Shown here: positions 1 through 8,483 of the stretch, piece after piece
Position numbering within the stretch: the stretch's first letter is position 1
Layout of the letters: every line of letters begins with the position of its first letter
Assembly: GCF_024505145.1 (NCBI RefSeq)
Contig: NZ_JANIAA010000048.1
Span: 1-64,000, forward strand
Direction of reading: 5' to 3'
DNA from: Streptomyces rugosispiralis
GTDB lineage: Bacteria; Actinomycetota; Actinomycetes; Streptomycetales; Streptomycetaceae
DNA: 64,000 bases
Notes under the pieces: generated by a model
What the model was told of the DNA's origin: nothing
The model's database searches: none
The model's input: the letters and a program-made list of their open reading frames with translations, nothing else
Translations under genes and position numbers: made by a program

Positions 1-882
1 GGGCCGGGGCGGAAAGACAAGATCGGGCGGGGCGAGCAGCGGCGGGGGGGGCGCCGGGAGCCGCTCCCGCCGGTGCGGCGGGAGCAGCCGCCCGGTGAGG
101 AGGTCGCCCATCAGCATGCCGAGGGAGCCGACGGCGAAGAGCAGCCCGGCGTGCCGGGGCGCATAGGGCACGAAGAGGGACTCACAGCCGACGATCAGCC
201 CGTTGGGCACCCAGAGCGCGTAGTAGACGCGGCGGCGGGGCGCGGAGGACCACAGCCGCGCGTTGACGCGCCAGGTCTCGGCGACCGAGGGCCGTCCGCC
301 GGCCCGCGCCGGACGCCCGCTCAGCCCGAACCGGGCGGTGGCCCCGGCCAGCACATACAGCGCGGCGGCGGTGAGCAGGGTGCCGCGCGCCGAGAGGGCG
401 GTCACCAGGAGGCCACCGGCCGCGTATCCGCCGATCTGCATGGTGCCGCCCGACATGTTGAGCACCGAACGGCCCAGCAGATAGCCGTCCTTGGGCAGGA
501 TCTCGGTGAGCAGCCCGTAGCGGACGGCGCCGCCGAGAGAGGCCGCCGCGCCCAGCCCGAACACGATGGCGAGGACGGCCGCCACGGGCAGTCCGGGGAT
601 GGCCAACGCGGAGGTCCCCACCGCGAAGAGCGCCGACAGCCCGGACAGCGCGGCGCGCGGCGGCAGCCGGTCGGCCGCCGACAGCAGCGCCAGCGCGCCC
701 GCCACCTGGGCGAGCGAGGGGCCGAACATGCTGAGCGCGGAGAGCAGTGGTGAGCCGGTCGCCGCGTAGACCAGGGTGCCGAGGGCGAGTCCGCTCGCCG
801 TCGAGGCGGCCACCTGGGTGGCGGAGACCAGGAACAGCGGGGTGAACTCCGGGACCCGGAACACTTCTCGATACGTGCGCAT
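1..882 (-). CDS. MFS transporter, 3' end cut by window edge
   Basis: Likely a drug/metabolite exporter of the major facilitator superfamily. Reading the complement from the ATG at 882 gives a continuous frame to base 1 (294 codons) with no stop. It starts MRTYREVFRVPEFTPLFLVS and contains alternating hydrophobic helices and Gly/Ala-rich loops typical of MFS proteins, with about eight predicted membrane segments visible. A GAAGG ribosome site precedes the ATG. It diverges from an ArsR-like regulator across a 163-bp gap holding inverted and direct CGCGAAAC repeats, so it is probably the regulator's target. The substrate cannot be told from sequence. The C-terminal third lies outside the window. 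Confidence 0.8.
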   Translation of the reverse strand, partial: MRTYREVFRVPEFTPLFLVSATQVAASTASGLALGTLVYAATGSPLLSALSMFGPSLAQVAGALALLSAADRLPPRAALSGLSALFAVGTSALAIPGLPVAAVLAIVFGLGAAASLGGAVRYGLLTEILPKDGYLLGRSVLNMSGGTMQIGGYAAGGLLVTALSARGTLLTAAALYVLAGATARFGLSGRPARAGGRPSVAETWRVNARLWSSAPRRRVYYALWVPNGLIVGCESLFVPYAPRHAGLLFAVGSLGMLMGDLLTGRLLPPHRRERLPAPPPPLLAPPDLVFPPRP

Positions 883-922
883 GACCTTCAGACTCGGGAG
901 TCGCCGCGCGGCGGCGTTAATG

Positions 923-960
923 TTTCGCGCGGACGCGAAACAACGCGAAACAACGAAACA
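923..960. promoter_or_regulatory. Putative operator: inverted repeat plus CGCGAAAC direct repeats
   Basis: TTTCGCG (923-929) and CGCGAAA (934-940) form a perfect 7-bp inverted repeat with a 4-bp spacer. CGCGAAAC then recurs at 944-951 and ACGAAAC at 953-959. It lies between the divergent exporter and ArsR-like gene, where an autoregulatory operator is expected. Binding by the ArsR-like protein is inferred. Confidence 0.5.
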
Positions 961-1045
961 ACGAGGCACGACACGCGACGACGCAAGGCGACGCGCGACG
1001 ACACGCGACGACGCGCGACCACGGGGTGGCGGCGGGGGTGGCCAG

Positions 1046-2023
1046 GTGGGGCTGTGGCTGGTGGACGCGGATACGCTCGCGGGCGGCCGGTTCGTCCGCT
1101 CCGCCCTGGCCGAGACCACCGCCGCCCTGATCACCCTGGAGCGGGCGAGCGCCGCGCACCCGGGCGAGCGGGCCTGGCTCGACGCCCATCTGCCCGCCTA
1201 CCGGGCGCGGTTGGCCGACGACCCGGTGACCGCGCTGCTCGTACGGGCCGCGCTCGGCCGGACCTGGCTCGCGGACTTCCTCACCCAGGCGCCGCCCGGC
1301 GAGGGCGAGCCGTCCTTCGAGGAGGAGCTGGCCCGGATCCGTACGACGGCCCCCGCCGCCGCCCGCCGCGACCTCACGGTCTCCCTGGGCCGCACCCCGC
1401 TCCCGCCCGCGCTGCGCCGCGACGATCTGCCGGGGCGGCTCGCGGAGCTGCTGGAGTGGGTGTGGACGGAAGCCGTACGGCCCACCTGGCCGCGCCGCCG
1501 CCGGATCATCGAGGCCGATGTGGTGGCGCGCACCGGCCAGGTGAGCCAGGGCGGCTGGGCGGCCGTCCTGGACGGTATGCGGCCGGGGATGCGCTGGCTG
1601 GGCGGCAGCCGACTCCAGATCAACGCCCACGACAACCCGCCCCGCGCGGTCCACGGCGCCCAGTTGCTCTTCGTCCCCGTCACGCCCGCCGCCGGATGGG
1701 TCTCCTGGGACGCGCCGCACCGCTACGCCGTGGTCTACCCGTGCGCCGGTGCCCTCGCCGGGTCCGATCCGCGACCGGCCGCCGGCCCCCTGGCCCGTCT
1801 GCTCGGCCCGGCCCGCGCGAGCGTTCTGCTCCTCCTCGACACCCCGAAGAGCACCACCCACCTGGTGGCCCTCACCGGCCAGACCCTGGGCTCGATCGGC
1901 CGCCATCTGCGCGTCCTGCGCGAGGCCCACCTGGTCCGCAGGCACCGGGTGGGGCGATCGGTTCTGTACAACCGGACGGCGGCGGGCGAGGTCCTGGTGA
2001 AGGCGCAGCGCGGCGCCGGGTAG
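1046..2023 (+). CDS. ArsR-like winged-helix transcriptional regulator
   Basis: A 325-residue regulator of the Streptomyces ArsR-like/DUF5937 type. A long N-terminal ligand or dimer domain starts VGLWLVDADTLAGGRFV. The C-terminal 70 residues form a winged helix (LLLLDTPKSTTHLVALTG, then LGSIGRHLRVLREAHLVRRH). I chose the GTG at 1046 because family members begin at this motif. The longer open frame upstream runs through repetitive ACGACGCG sequence that does not look coding. It probably represses the divergent MFS exporter and itself through the repeats at 923-960. No metal-binding cysteine motif is visible, so a metal sensor role is unlikely. Confidence 0.78.
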   Translation: MGLWLVDADTLAGGRFVRSALAETTAALITLERASAAHPGERAWLDAHLPAYRARLADDPVTALLVRAALGRTWLADFLTQAPPGEGEPSFEEELARIRTTAPAAARRDLTVSLGRTPLPPALRRDDLPGRLAELLEWVWTEAVRPTWPRRRRIIEADVVARTGQVSQGGWAAVLDGMRPGMRWLGGSRLQINAHDNPPRAVHGAQLLFVPVTPAAGWVSWDAPHRYAVVYPCAGALAGSDPRPAAGPLARLLGPARASVLLLLDTPKSTTHLVALTGQTLGSIGRHLRVLREAHLVRRHRVGRSVLYNRTAAGEVLVKAQRGAG

Positions 2024-2070
2024 TGCGGACGTCGCAACGAACATCCCGATAGCCATGTTGTCCAGCGAGA

Positions 2071-2109
2071 TGATCGGTCATGATGGTTCTTGATCGGTCG
2101 TGATGGGTT
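2071..2109. repeat. 20-bp direct repeat upstream of sugar operon
   Basis: TGATCGGTCATGATGGTT (2071-2088) recurs as TGATCGGTCGTGATGGGTT (2091-2109), a 20-bp phased direct repeat just upstream of the promoter of the dehydratase operon. The roughly two-turn phasing suggests side-by-side activator or repressor binding. Confidence 0.5.
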
Positions 2110-2112
2110 GTC

Positions 2113-2208
2113 ACGTTCGAACGTCATTCGACGCACAACCATTGACACCCCTGACGGGCCCTTACTACCGTCACGTCAAGATTTCGAACGAGTGACGAAA
2201 TATCGAAC
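2113..2208 (+). promoter_or_regulatory. Promoter and IclR/GntR-like operators of dehydratase operon
   Basis: A sigma-70-type promoter is visible: TTGACA at 2142-2147, 18-bp spacer, TACCGT at 2166-2171. It is flanked by a 12-bp perfect palindrome ACGTTCGAACGT (2113-2124) and, downstream, TTTCGAACGAG (2182-2192) and CGAAATATCGAAC (2196-2208). The TCGATATTTCG core on the complement resembles a site upstream of the arabinofuranosidase gene at 29.3 kb. Operator function is inferred. Confidence 0.55.
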
Positions 2209-2228
2209 ACCGCGAAGGGTCGATTGCT

Positions 2229-3392
2229 GTGCGCATCACCGGTATCAGTACGCATGTCGTCGGCACCCCCTGGCGCAATCTCACCTATGTGCAGGTCCAT
2301 ACGGACGAGGGGATCACCGGCGTCGGCGAGACCCGCATGCTCGGGCGGACCGATGCGCTGCTCGGCTATCTGCGTGAGGCCGAGACCAATCACCTCGCCG
2401 GGTCGGACCCGTTCGCGGTGGAGGACCTGGTCCGGCGGATGAAGTACGGCGACTACGGCCGGGCGGGCGAGATCGTGATGTCCGGCATCGCCTGTGTGGA
2501 GATGGCCTGCTGGGACATCAAGGGCAAGGCGCTCGGGGTGCCCGTCTGGCAGTTGCTCGGCGGAAAGGTGACGGACCGGGTCAAGGCGTACGCCAACGGC
2601 TGGTACACGGTCGAGCGCACGCCCGAGGCGTTCCACAAGGCGGCCTCCACCGTGGTCGAGCGCGGCTACCGGGCGCTGAAGCTGGACCCGTTCGGCACCG
2701 GCCACTTCGAGCTGGACCACGCCGAGACCCTGCACTCGCTCTCCCTCGTGGAGGCCGTACGGGACGCGATCGGCCCGGAGACCGAGCTGCTGGTGGAGAT
2801 GCACGGGCGGTTCAGCCCGGCGACGGCCGTAAGGATCGCGGGCGAGCTGGAGCGGTTCCACCCGTCGTGGCTGGAGGAGCCGGTGCCGCCGGAGAACCTC
2901 AAGGCGCTCGCGAAGGTCGCGGAGAAGACGCGGCTGCCGATCGCCACGGGCGAGCGCATCCACGACCGGATCGAGTTCCGCGAGCTCTTCGAGTCGCAGG
3001 CCGCCGACATCATCCAGCCCGACGTCGGCCACATAGGCGGCATCGGCGAGACGCGCAAGCTGGCCGCCACGGCCGAGACCCACTATGTGCTGATCGCCCC
3101 GCACAACGTGGGCGGCTCGGTGCTGACCGCCGCGTCGCTGCAGGTCGCCGGCTGCACCCCGAACTTCAAGATCCTTGAGCACTTCAACGACTTCGCCGAC
3201 GCGGAGATCAAGAAGGTGGTCAAGGGCGCCCCGCAGGTCGTGGACGGCTACTTCCAGCTCTCCCACGAGCCCGGTCTCGGCGTGGAGCTTGACACCGAAG
3301 CGGCGGCCGAATTCCCCCAGCAGCAGGCCCACTTCGACCTGTGGGCCGAGGGCTGGGAGAAGCGCAATCCCTCCGGGGGGCGAGGGGAATGA
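2229..3392 (+). CDS. Mandelate racemase/galactonate dehydratase-like enolase-superfamily enzyme
   Basis: A 387-residue enzyme of the mandelate racemase/muconate lactonizing family, probably a sugar-acid dehydratase. Visible landmarks are the N-terminal capping domain (VGTPWRNLTYVQVHTDEGIT), the lysine region RALKLDPFG, metal-ligand strands LLVEMHGRFSP, WLEEPVPPEN and IATGERIH, then IIQPDVGHIGGIGE and the base-histidine strand IAPHNVGG. The HGR...EEP...GER order resembles D-galactonate dehydratases. The GTG at 2229 has AAGGG about 12 bp upstream. It heads a run with a zinc dehydrogenase and a monosaccharide importer, which suggests oxidative sugar catabolism. The exact substrate (galactonate, arabinonate, fuconate) is not resolvable. 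Confidence 0.82.
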   Translation: MRITGISTHVVGTPWRNLTYVQVHTDEGITGVGETRMLGRTDALLGYLREAETNHLAGSDPFAVEDLVRRMKYGDYGRAGEIVMSGIACVEMACWDIKGKALGVPVWQLLGGKVTDRVKAYANGWYTVERTPEAFHKAASTVVERGYRALKLDPFGTGHFELDHAETLHSLSLVEAVRDAIGPETELLVEMHGRFSPATAVRIAGELERFHPSWLEEPVPPENLKALAKVAEKTRLPIATGERIHDRIEFRELFESQAADIIQPDVGHIGGIGETRKLAATAETHYVLIAPHNVGGSVLTAASLQVAGCTPNFKILEHFNDFADAEIKKVVKGAPQVVDGYFQLSHEPGLGVELDTEAAAEFPQQQAHFDLWAEGWEKRNPSGGRGE

Positions 3393-3543
3393 GCGCCGTG
3401 GCACGTCGCGCCGCCGCCGCGATACGGCCGTCCGCGGCCGGGGCCGCCCGGCTTCGCCCCGTCGGCACGCGTCCCGTCTCCGGGCCGAGCGGCCGAGCCA
3501 CGAACGGGCCGGAGGCGCGCAGTACCGAGGGGAGCCGATGCAT

Positions 3544-4581
3544 ATGAGCCGCACGGAAGACGTCCTGGTCCTCGAGGGGCCCGGCAGCCACCGGTTGGGG
3601 AGCCGGACGGTCGCCGCGCCCGGCCCTCGTGACGCGCGGGTGCGGGTGCACGCCTCCGGGATCTGCGGCAGCGACCGCGAGCTGTACCAGGGCAACCGGC
3701 CCGAGGGCTACGTCCGCTACCCCGTCACCCCCGGCCATGAGTGGTCCGGGACGGTCGAGGCGGTCGGCGCGGGCGTCCCGGAGGCGCTCGTCGGCCGTAA
3801 GGTCGTCGGCGAGGGGTTCCGCAACTGCCAGGTGTGCGACCGCTGTCACGCCGGGGACACCACGCTGTGCACGGCCGGGTACGAGGAGACCGGCTTCACC
3901 CAGCCCGGGGCGATGGCCGACACCCTGGCCCTGCCCGCCCGGCTGCTGCACCCGCTGTCCGACGACGCCGACCTGGGCGCGGCCGCCCTGCTGGAGCCCG
4001 CCGCGTGCATCGCCGCCGCCGCGCTCAAGGCCCGGACCCAGCCCGGTGAGCGGGTCGCGGTGGTCGGCACCGGCACGCTCGGCATGATCGCCGTGCAGTT
4101 CCTCGCCGCCGTCTCCCCGGAGCGGCTGCTGGTGGTGGGCACCCGCCCGGACCGGGAGCAACTGTCGCTGTCCTTCGGCGGCACCGAGTTCCGCACCCGG
4201 GACCAGCTGTCCGACCAGCTCTCGGGCTACGACGTGGTGATCGAGACCGCCGGGTCGGCCTCCGCCGCCCGCACCTCCGCCTCCCTGCTGCGCCGGGGCG
4301 GCCGGCTGGTGCTCACCGGCATCCCGGCGGCGGGCGCGGAGGGTCTTGACCCCACCGATCTGGTGGTCCGCCAGATCGAGGTGCAGACCGTCTTCGGGGC
4401 CGCGCCCGCCGCCTGGTCGCACGCCGTACGGGTCTTCGACGCGGGGCTGCTGAGCCTGCGGCCGCTGATCACCCATGAGCTGCCGCTGACCGACTTCGCC
4501 TCGGCGATCGAGCTGGTCGGCAGCGGGGATCCGGCCGTCGGCAAGGTGCTGCTGCGTCCGCGGGGCCCCGACAGCGCATGA
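3544..4581 (+). CDS. Zinc-dependent medium-chain alcohol/sugar dehydrogenase
   Basis: A 345-residue MDR dehydrogenase of the sorbitol/threonine dehydrogenase type, oxidising a polyol, sugar or sugar acid with NAD(P). Visible are the catalytic zinc cysteine in GICGSDRELYQGN, GHEWSGTV, the four structural-zinc cysteines in CQVCDRCHAGDTTLC, and the Rossmann loop VVGTGTLG. ATG codons occur at 3538 and 3544. The second is chosen because GAGGGGAG ends about 8 nt before it. It lies 150 bp after the dehydratase gene on the same strand and probably acts in the same pathway. Confidence 0.82.
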   Translation: MSRTEDVLVLEGPGSHRLGSRTVAAPGPRDARVRVHASGICGSDRELYQGNRPEGYVRYPVTPGHEWSGTVEAVGAGVPEALVGRKVVGEGFRNCQVCDRCHAGDTTLCTAGYEETGFTQPGAMADTLALPARLLHPLSDDADLGAAALLEPAACIAAAALKARTQPGERVAVVGTGTLGMIAVQFLAAVSPERLLVVGTRPDREQLSLSFGGTEFRTRDQLSDQLSGYDVVIETAGSASAARTSASLLRRGGRLVLTGIPAAGAEGLDPTDLVVRQIEVQTVFGAAPAAWSHAVRVFDAGLLSLRPLITHELPLTDFASAIELVGSGDPAVGKVLLRPRGPDSA

Positions 4582-4773
4582 GTGGGACCGCGCCGTGTCA
4601 AGCCTTCCGCCCCCGACTCCGGTCGTCCCACCAGCCTTTGGGAGCCGACTCCAGTCATCCCACCAGTCCTCCGGCCCGTCTCTAGTCATCACCCCAGCCC
4701 CACCCGGACAACGATGTCCTGGGCAGCACCAGCCGGACGCCGAACCACCGGCCATCACTCCACAGGGAGCACC

Positions 4774-5763
4774 GTGACCGCCGCCTCACCCGCCTCTTCC
4801 GGCCCCCGCCGCCCCGCCGACGCGGCCCTCGCGTCGCTCGGCCACGCCGCGCCCGCCCCCGACCCCGCCGACGCCTCCGCGCACACCTTCCCCGACGGCG
4901 GCACCTGGCGCACCGAGGTCCCCTCCGTCGAGGGCCCGGAGGCACTGGCCGCCGTGTTCAAGGAGGCCGGACGGCTGGATGTGCCGATCCACCGGATCAG
5001 CCAGGGCAGCGGCGTCTGGATGCTCACCGATGCCGAGATCACCGAGATGGTGGAGTGCTGCGCGGAGCGGAACGCCGAGCTGTGCCTGTTCACCGGGCCC
5101 CGCGGCACCTGGGACATCGGCGCCGCCACCCGCTCCGACTCCGGCGGCGGGGGCCTGCGCGCCCGTGGTCATGACGCGGTGGCCGGTTGTGTGGAGGACG
5201 CGCTGCGCGCGGTCTCGCTGGGCGTGAAGTGCCTGCTGGTGGCCGACGAGGGGGTGCTGTGGCTGCTGAACCGGCTGCGGGCGAGCGGCGAGCTGCCCGC
5301 GGACATCACCTTCAAGCTGTCCGCGCTGGTCGGCCCGGTCAACCCGGCCTCGTTCGCGGTGTACGAGCAGCTCGGGGCCGACTCCATCAACATCCCCTCG
5401 GACCTGACGCTGGAGCACCTCACCGAGATCCGCCGGGTCTCCCGCGCCCCGATGGACTTCTACGTCGAGGCCCCGGACGACCTCGGCGGCTATGTACGGC
5501 TCTATGACGCGGCGGAGCTGATCCGGCGCGGTGCCCCCATCTATCTGAAGTTCGGGCTCAGCAAATCCCCTGGGATCTACCCGTACGGCGCCCAGCTGCG
5601 GGACGTGGCGCTGAGCAGCGCCCGTGAGCGGGTGCGCCGCGGGCGGCTCGTGCTCGACCTGCTCACCCGGCTGGGCGCGGACGGCGGGATGTCCCCGCTC
5701 GGTTCCCGGCTGCCCGGTCCGCTGCGGCGTTTCACCGCCGGCACGGACCACCCCAGTTCCTGA
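4774..5763 (+). CDS. U32-peptidase-like TIM-barrel protein
   Basis: A 329-residue cytosolic protein related to the U32 'collagenase-like' family. In this sugar context it more likely has a metabolic or regulatory role than proteolysis. Strand-helix repeats typical of a TIM barrel are visible: VPIHRISQGSGVWMLTD, ELCLFTGPRGTWDIGA, VKCLLVADEGVLWLLN, ITFKLSALVGPVNPASF, ADSINIPSDLTLEHL, MDFYVEAPDDLGGYV and APIYLKFGLSKSPGIYPYG. The GTG at 4774 follows AGGGAGC at a good distance. It sits between the dehydrogenase and the ChvE-like binding protein, 33 bp upstream of the latter, so it is probably co-transcribed with the importer. No confident reaction can be assigned. Confidence 0.6.
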   Translation: MTAASPASSGPRRPADAALASLGHAAPAPDPADASAHTFPDGGTWRTEVPSVEGPEALAAVFKEAGRLDVPIHRISQGSGVWMLTDAEITEMVECCAERNAELCLFTGPRGTWDIGAATRSDSGGGGLRARGHDAVAGCVEDALRAVSLGVKCLLVADEGVLWLLNRLRASGELPADITFKLSALVGPVNPASFAVYEQLGADSINIPSDLTLEHLTEIRRVSRAPMDFYVEAPDDLGGYVRLYDAAELIRRGAPIYLKFGLSKSPGIYPYGAQLRDVALSSARERVRRGRLVLDLLTRLGADGGMSPLGSRLPGPLRRFTAGTDHPSS

Positions 5764-5796
5764 AGCAACGACGCCCCAGGGAAGGACCCAAACACC

Positions 5797-6906
5797 ATGC
5801 GCACGGTAAGAGGAGCACGAGCCGCGGCGATAGGCGCCGGCCTCCTCGCGCTCTCGCTGACCGCCACGGCCTGTGGCCAGGAGGCGGTCGGCGGCAGCCG
5901 GTACAAGAGCAAGGAAAAGGGAGGCACGATCGGCATCGCGATGCCGACGAAGTCCTCCGAGCGGTGGATCGCCGACGGCCGGAACATGGCCAAGCAGTTC
6001 CAGGCCGCGGGCTACAAGACGGACCTGCAGTACGGCGAGGACGACGTCCGCACCCAGGTGTCCCAGATCGAGAACATGATCACCAAGGGCCATCGGCTGC
6101 TGGTGATCGCGCCGATCAACGGCGGGGCCCTCTCCGATGTCCTGAAGCAGGCCCATGAGGCCAACATCCCGGTGATCTCCTACGACCGGCTGCTCCTGGG
6201 CACCAAGAACGTCGACTACTACGCGACGTTCGACAACGAGAAGGTCGGCCGGCTCCAGGGCCAGTACATCGCCGACAAGCTGGGGCTGTCCAAGGGCCGC
6301 AAGGGCCCGTTCTCCATCGAGCTGTTCGCCGGGTCCTCGGACGACAACAACACCAAGTACTTCTTCAACGGCGCCATGAAGGTGCTGAAGCCGTACATGG
6401 ACAAGGGCGAGCTGGTCGTCCGCTCCAAGCAGACCAGCCTCAACCAGCTCTACACCGAGAAGTGGAGCGGCAGCGCCGCCCAGGACCGGATGGAGGACCT
6501 GCTCAACAAGGCGTACAGCAGCCGCGACGTGGACGCCGTGCTGTCGCCGTACGACGGCATGTCCATCGGCATCCTCTCGGCGCTCAAGGGCGTCGGCTAC
6601 GGCACCAAGTCCAAGCCGTACCCGGTGGTGACCGGACAGGACGCCGAGCTGGCCTCCGTGAAGTCCATTTTGCGGGGCCAGCAGATGCAGACCATCTACA
6701 AGGACACCCGCAAGCTGGCGAAGGCCACCGTGGCGATGGCGAAGGCGGAGCTGACGGGCGGCAAGCCCCCGGTCAACGACACCAAGTCGTACGACAACGG
6801 CGAGAAGGTCGTGCCGACCTACCTGCTCAACCCGGTCAGCGTCGACAAGTCCAACACCCAGGTGCTGGTCGACCAGGGTTACTACACCGCGTCGCAGCTG
6901 AAGTAG
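5797..6906 (+). CDS. chvE: ChvE-like monosaccharide-binding lipoprotein
   Basis: A 369-residue substrate-binding protein of an ABC sugar importer, anchored outside the membrane. A charged start and hydrophobic stretch lead to the lipobox LTATAC with the lipidated cysteine at residue 26. The periplasmic-binding type I fold follows (GGTIGIAMPTKSSERWIADG, LLVIAPINGGALSDVLKQA, VDAVLSPYDGMSIGILSAL, VVTGQDAELASVKSI). The CxxxxxxG-type pattern and the neighbours (a GguA-type tandem ATPase and a GguB-type permease) match the ChvE-GguAB multiple-monosaccharide system, whose known ligands are galactose, glucose, arabinose and xylose. It ends 14 bp before the ATPase gene. Confidence 0.88.
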   Translation: MRTVRGARAAAIGAGLLALSLTATACGQEAVGGSRYKSKEKGGTIGIAMPTKSSERWIADGRNMAKQFQAAGYKTDLQYGEDDVRTQVSQIENMITKGHRLLVIAPINGGALSDVLKQAHEANIPVISYDRLLLGTKNVDYYATFDNEKVGRLQGQYIADKLGLSKGRKGPFSIELFAGSSDDNNTKYFFNGAMKVLKPYMDKGELVVRSKQTSLNQLYTEKWSGSAAQDRMEDLLNKAYSSRDVDAVLSPYDGMSIGILSALKGVGYGTKSKPYPVVTGQDAELASVKSILRGQQMQTIYKDTRKLAKATVAMAKAELTGGKPPVNDTKSYDNGEKVVPTYLLNPVSVDKSNTQVLVDQGYYTASQLK

Positions 6907-6920
6907 GGCGGTACCGGGCT

Positions 6921-8483
6921 ATGAGCACCATTCTCGAATTGCGCGCCATCACCAAGACGTTCCCCGGCGTCAAGGCGCTCTCCGACGTCAATCTCCGTAT
7001 CCGCCAGGGCGAGATCCACGCCCTCTGCGGGGAGAACGGCGCGGGGAAGTCCACCCTGATGAAGGTGGTCAGCGGGGTCCATCCGCACGGCAGCTACGAG
7101 GGCGAGATCCTCTTCGACGGCGAGGCGTGCGCCTTCAAGGACATCCGCGCGAGCGAACAGCGCGGCATCGTCATCATCCACCAGGAACTGGCGCTGATCC
7201 CCTATCTGTCCATCGCCGAGAACATCTTCCTCGGCAATGAGCACTCCCGGCGCGGCCTGATCAGCTGGAACGAAACCCTCAGACACGCCACCGCGCTGCT
7301 CAAGCGGGTCGGTCTGACGGATTCGCCGCAGACCCGCGTCACCGATATCGGCGTGGGCAAACAGCAGCTCGTGGAAATCGCCAAGGCGCTCTCCAAGGAG
7401 GTGAAGCTGCTCATCCTGGACGAGCCGACCGCGGCGCTCAACGACGAGGACAGCGGAAAACTCCTCGATCTGCTGCTGGAATTCAAGGCGCAGGGCATTT
7501 CCTGCATCCTGATCTCCCACAAGCTCAATGAGATCCGCCGGGTCGCCGACTCCGTCACCATCCTGCGCGACGGCCAGACCATCGAGACCCTGACCGTCCG
7601 GGAGACCCCCGAGGCCGACGCCGAGATCTCCGAGGACCGCATCATCCGCGGCATGGTCGGCCGCGACCTCGACCACCGCTTCCCCGACCGCACCCCGTAC
7701 GAGGGCGAGGACTCCTCCGAGGTGGCCCTGGCCGTCGAGGACTGGACCGTCCACCACCCCATCGACCAGCAGCGCAAGGTCGTGGACGGGGTGTCGCTGA
7801 ACGTGCGGCGCGGGGAGATCGTCGGCATCGCCGGGCTGATGGGCGCCGGCCGCACCGAACTCGCCATGAGCGTCTTCGGGCGGGCGTACGGGCGCTATGC
7901 GGGCGGCCGGGTGTTCCGGGACGGCCAGGAGGTCCGTACCCGCACCGTGCCGGAGGCGATCGACCACGGCATCGCGTACGTCACCGAGGACCGCAAGCAC
8001 TACGGGCTCAACCTCGAGGACACCATCAGCCGCAATGTCTCGCTCTCCTCGCTGACCAAGGTGGCGCGCCGCGGCGTGGTCAACGAGCACGAGGAGTCGC
8101 GGGTCGCCGAGCGGTTCCGCACCACCATGAACATCAAGGCGCCCACGGTCTTCGAGCAGGTCGGCCGGCTCAGCGGCGGCAACCAGCAGAAGGTCGTCCT
8201 CAGCAAGTGGATCTTCGCGGGTCCCGAAGTGCTCATCCTCGACGAGCCCACGCGTGGCATCGACGTCGGGGCCAAGTACGAGATCTACACGGTCATCAAC
8301 GATCTGGCGGCCCAGGGCAAGGCCGTCATCTTCATCTCCTCCGAGCTGGGCGAGCTGCTGGGGATGTGCGACCGGATCTACACGATGGCGGCCGGGCGGC
8401 TGACCGGGGAGGTTCCCCGGGCCGAGGCGACGCAGGAAGTTCTGATGCGCCACATGACGAGGGACAGAGGAGACGAAGGATGA
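6921..8483 (+). CDS. gguA: Tandem-domain sugar ABC transporter ATPase (GguA/MmsA-like)
   Basis: A 520-residue ATPase energising the sugar importer. Two ABC cassettes are present. The first has Walker A GENGAGKST at residues 37-45, HQEL in the Q loop and Walker B LLILDEPTAAL. The second has the degenerate Walker A GLMGAGRTEL, a canonical signature LSGGNQQK and Walker B VLILDEPTRGIDVGAKYE. This intact/degenerate arrangement is normal for the RbsA/MglA/MmsA family. The ATG at 6921 begins MSTILELRAITKTFPGVKAL, the usual family start. Its stop overlaps the permease start by 4 nt (ATGA), so the two are translationally coupled. Confidence 0.92.
   Translation: MSTILELRAITKTFPGVKALSDVNLRIRQGEIHALCGENGAGKSTLMKVVSGVHPHGSYEGEILFDGEACAFKDIRASEQRGIVIIHQELALIPYLSIAENIFLGNEHSRRGLISWNETLRHATALLKRVGLTDSPQTRVTDIGVGKQQLVEIAKALSKEVKLLILDEPTAALNDEDSGKLLDLLLEFKAQGISCILISHKLNEIRRVADSVTILRDGQTIETLTVRETPEADAEISEDRIIRGMVGRDLDHRFPDRTPYEGEDSSEVALAVEDWTVHHPIDQQRKVVDGVSLNVRRGEIVGIAGLMGAGRTELAMSVFGRAYGRYAGGRVFRDGQEVRTRTVPEAIDHGIAYVTEDRKHYGLNLEDTISRNVSLSSLTKVARRGVVNEHEESRVAERFRTTMNIKAPTVFEQVGRLSGGNQQKVVLSKWIFAGPEVLILDEPTRGIDVGAKYEIYTVINDLAAQGKAVIFISSELGELLGMCDRIYTMAAGRLTGEVPRAEATQEVLMRHMTRDRGDEG

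Noticed and set aside
1..769. Plus-strand open frames across the first 770 bases
   Set aside because: The complement encodes a clear MFS protein. The plus frames are Gln/Gly/Arg-rich shadows.
3389..3547. 52-codon frame overlapping the dehydratase stop by ATGA
   Set aside because: The overlap is tempting, but the product is Ala/Arg-rich with no recognisable feature and the true dehydrogenase start follows a good ribosome site.
3220..4758. 512-codon minus-strand frame
   Set aside because: It is a shadow of the zinc dehydrogenase gene, with a biased Gly/Arg composition.
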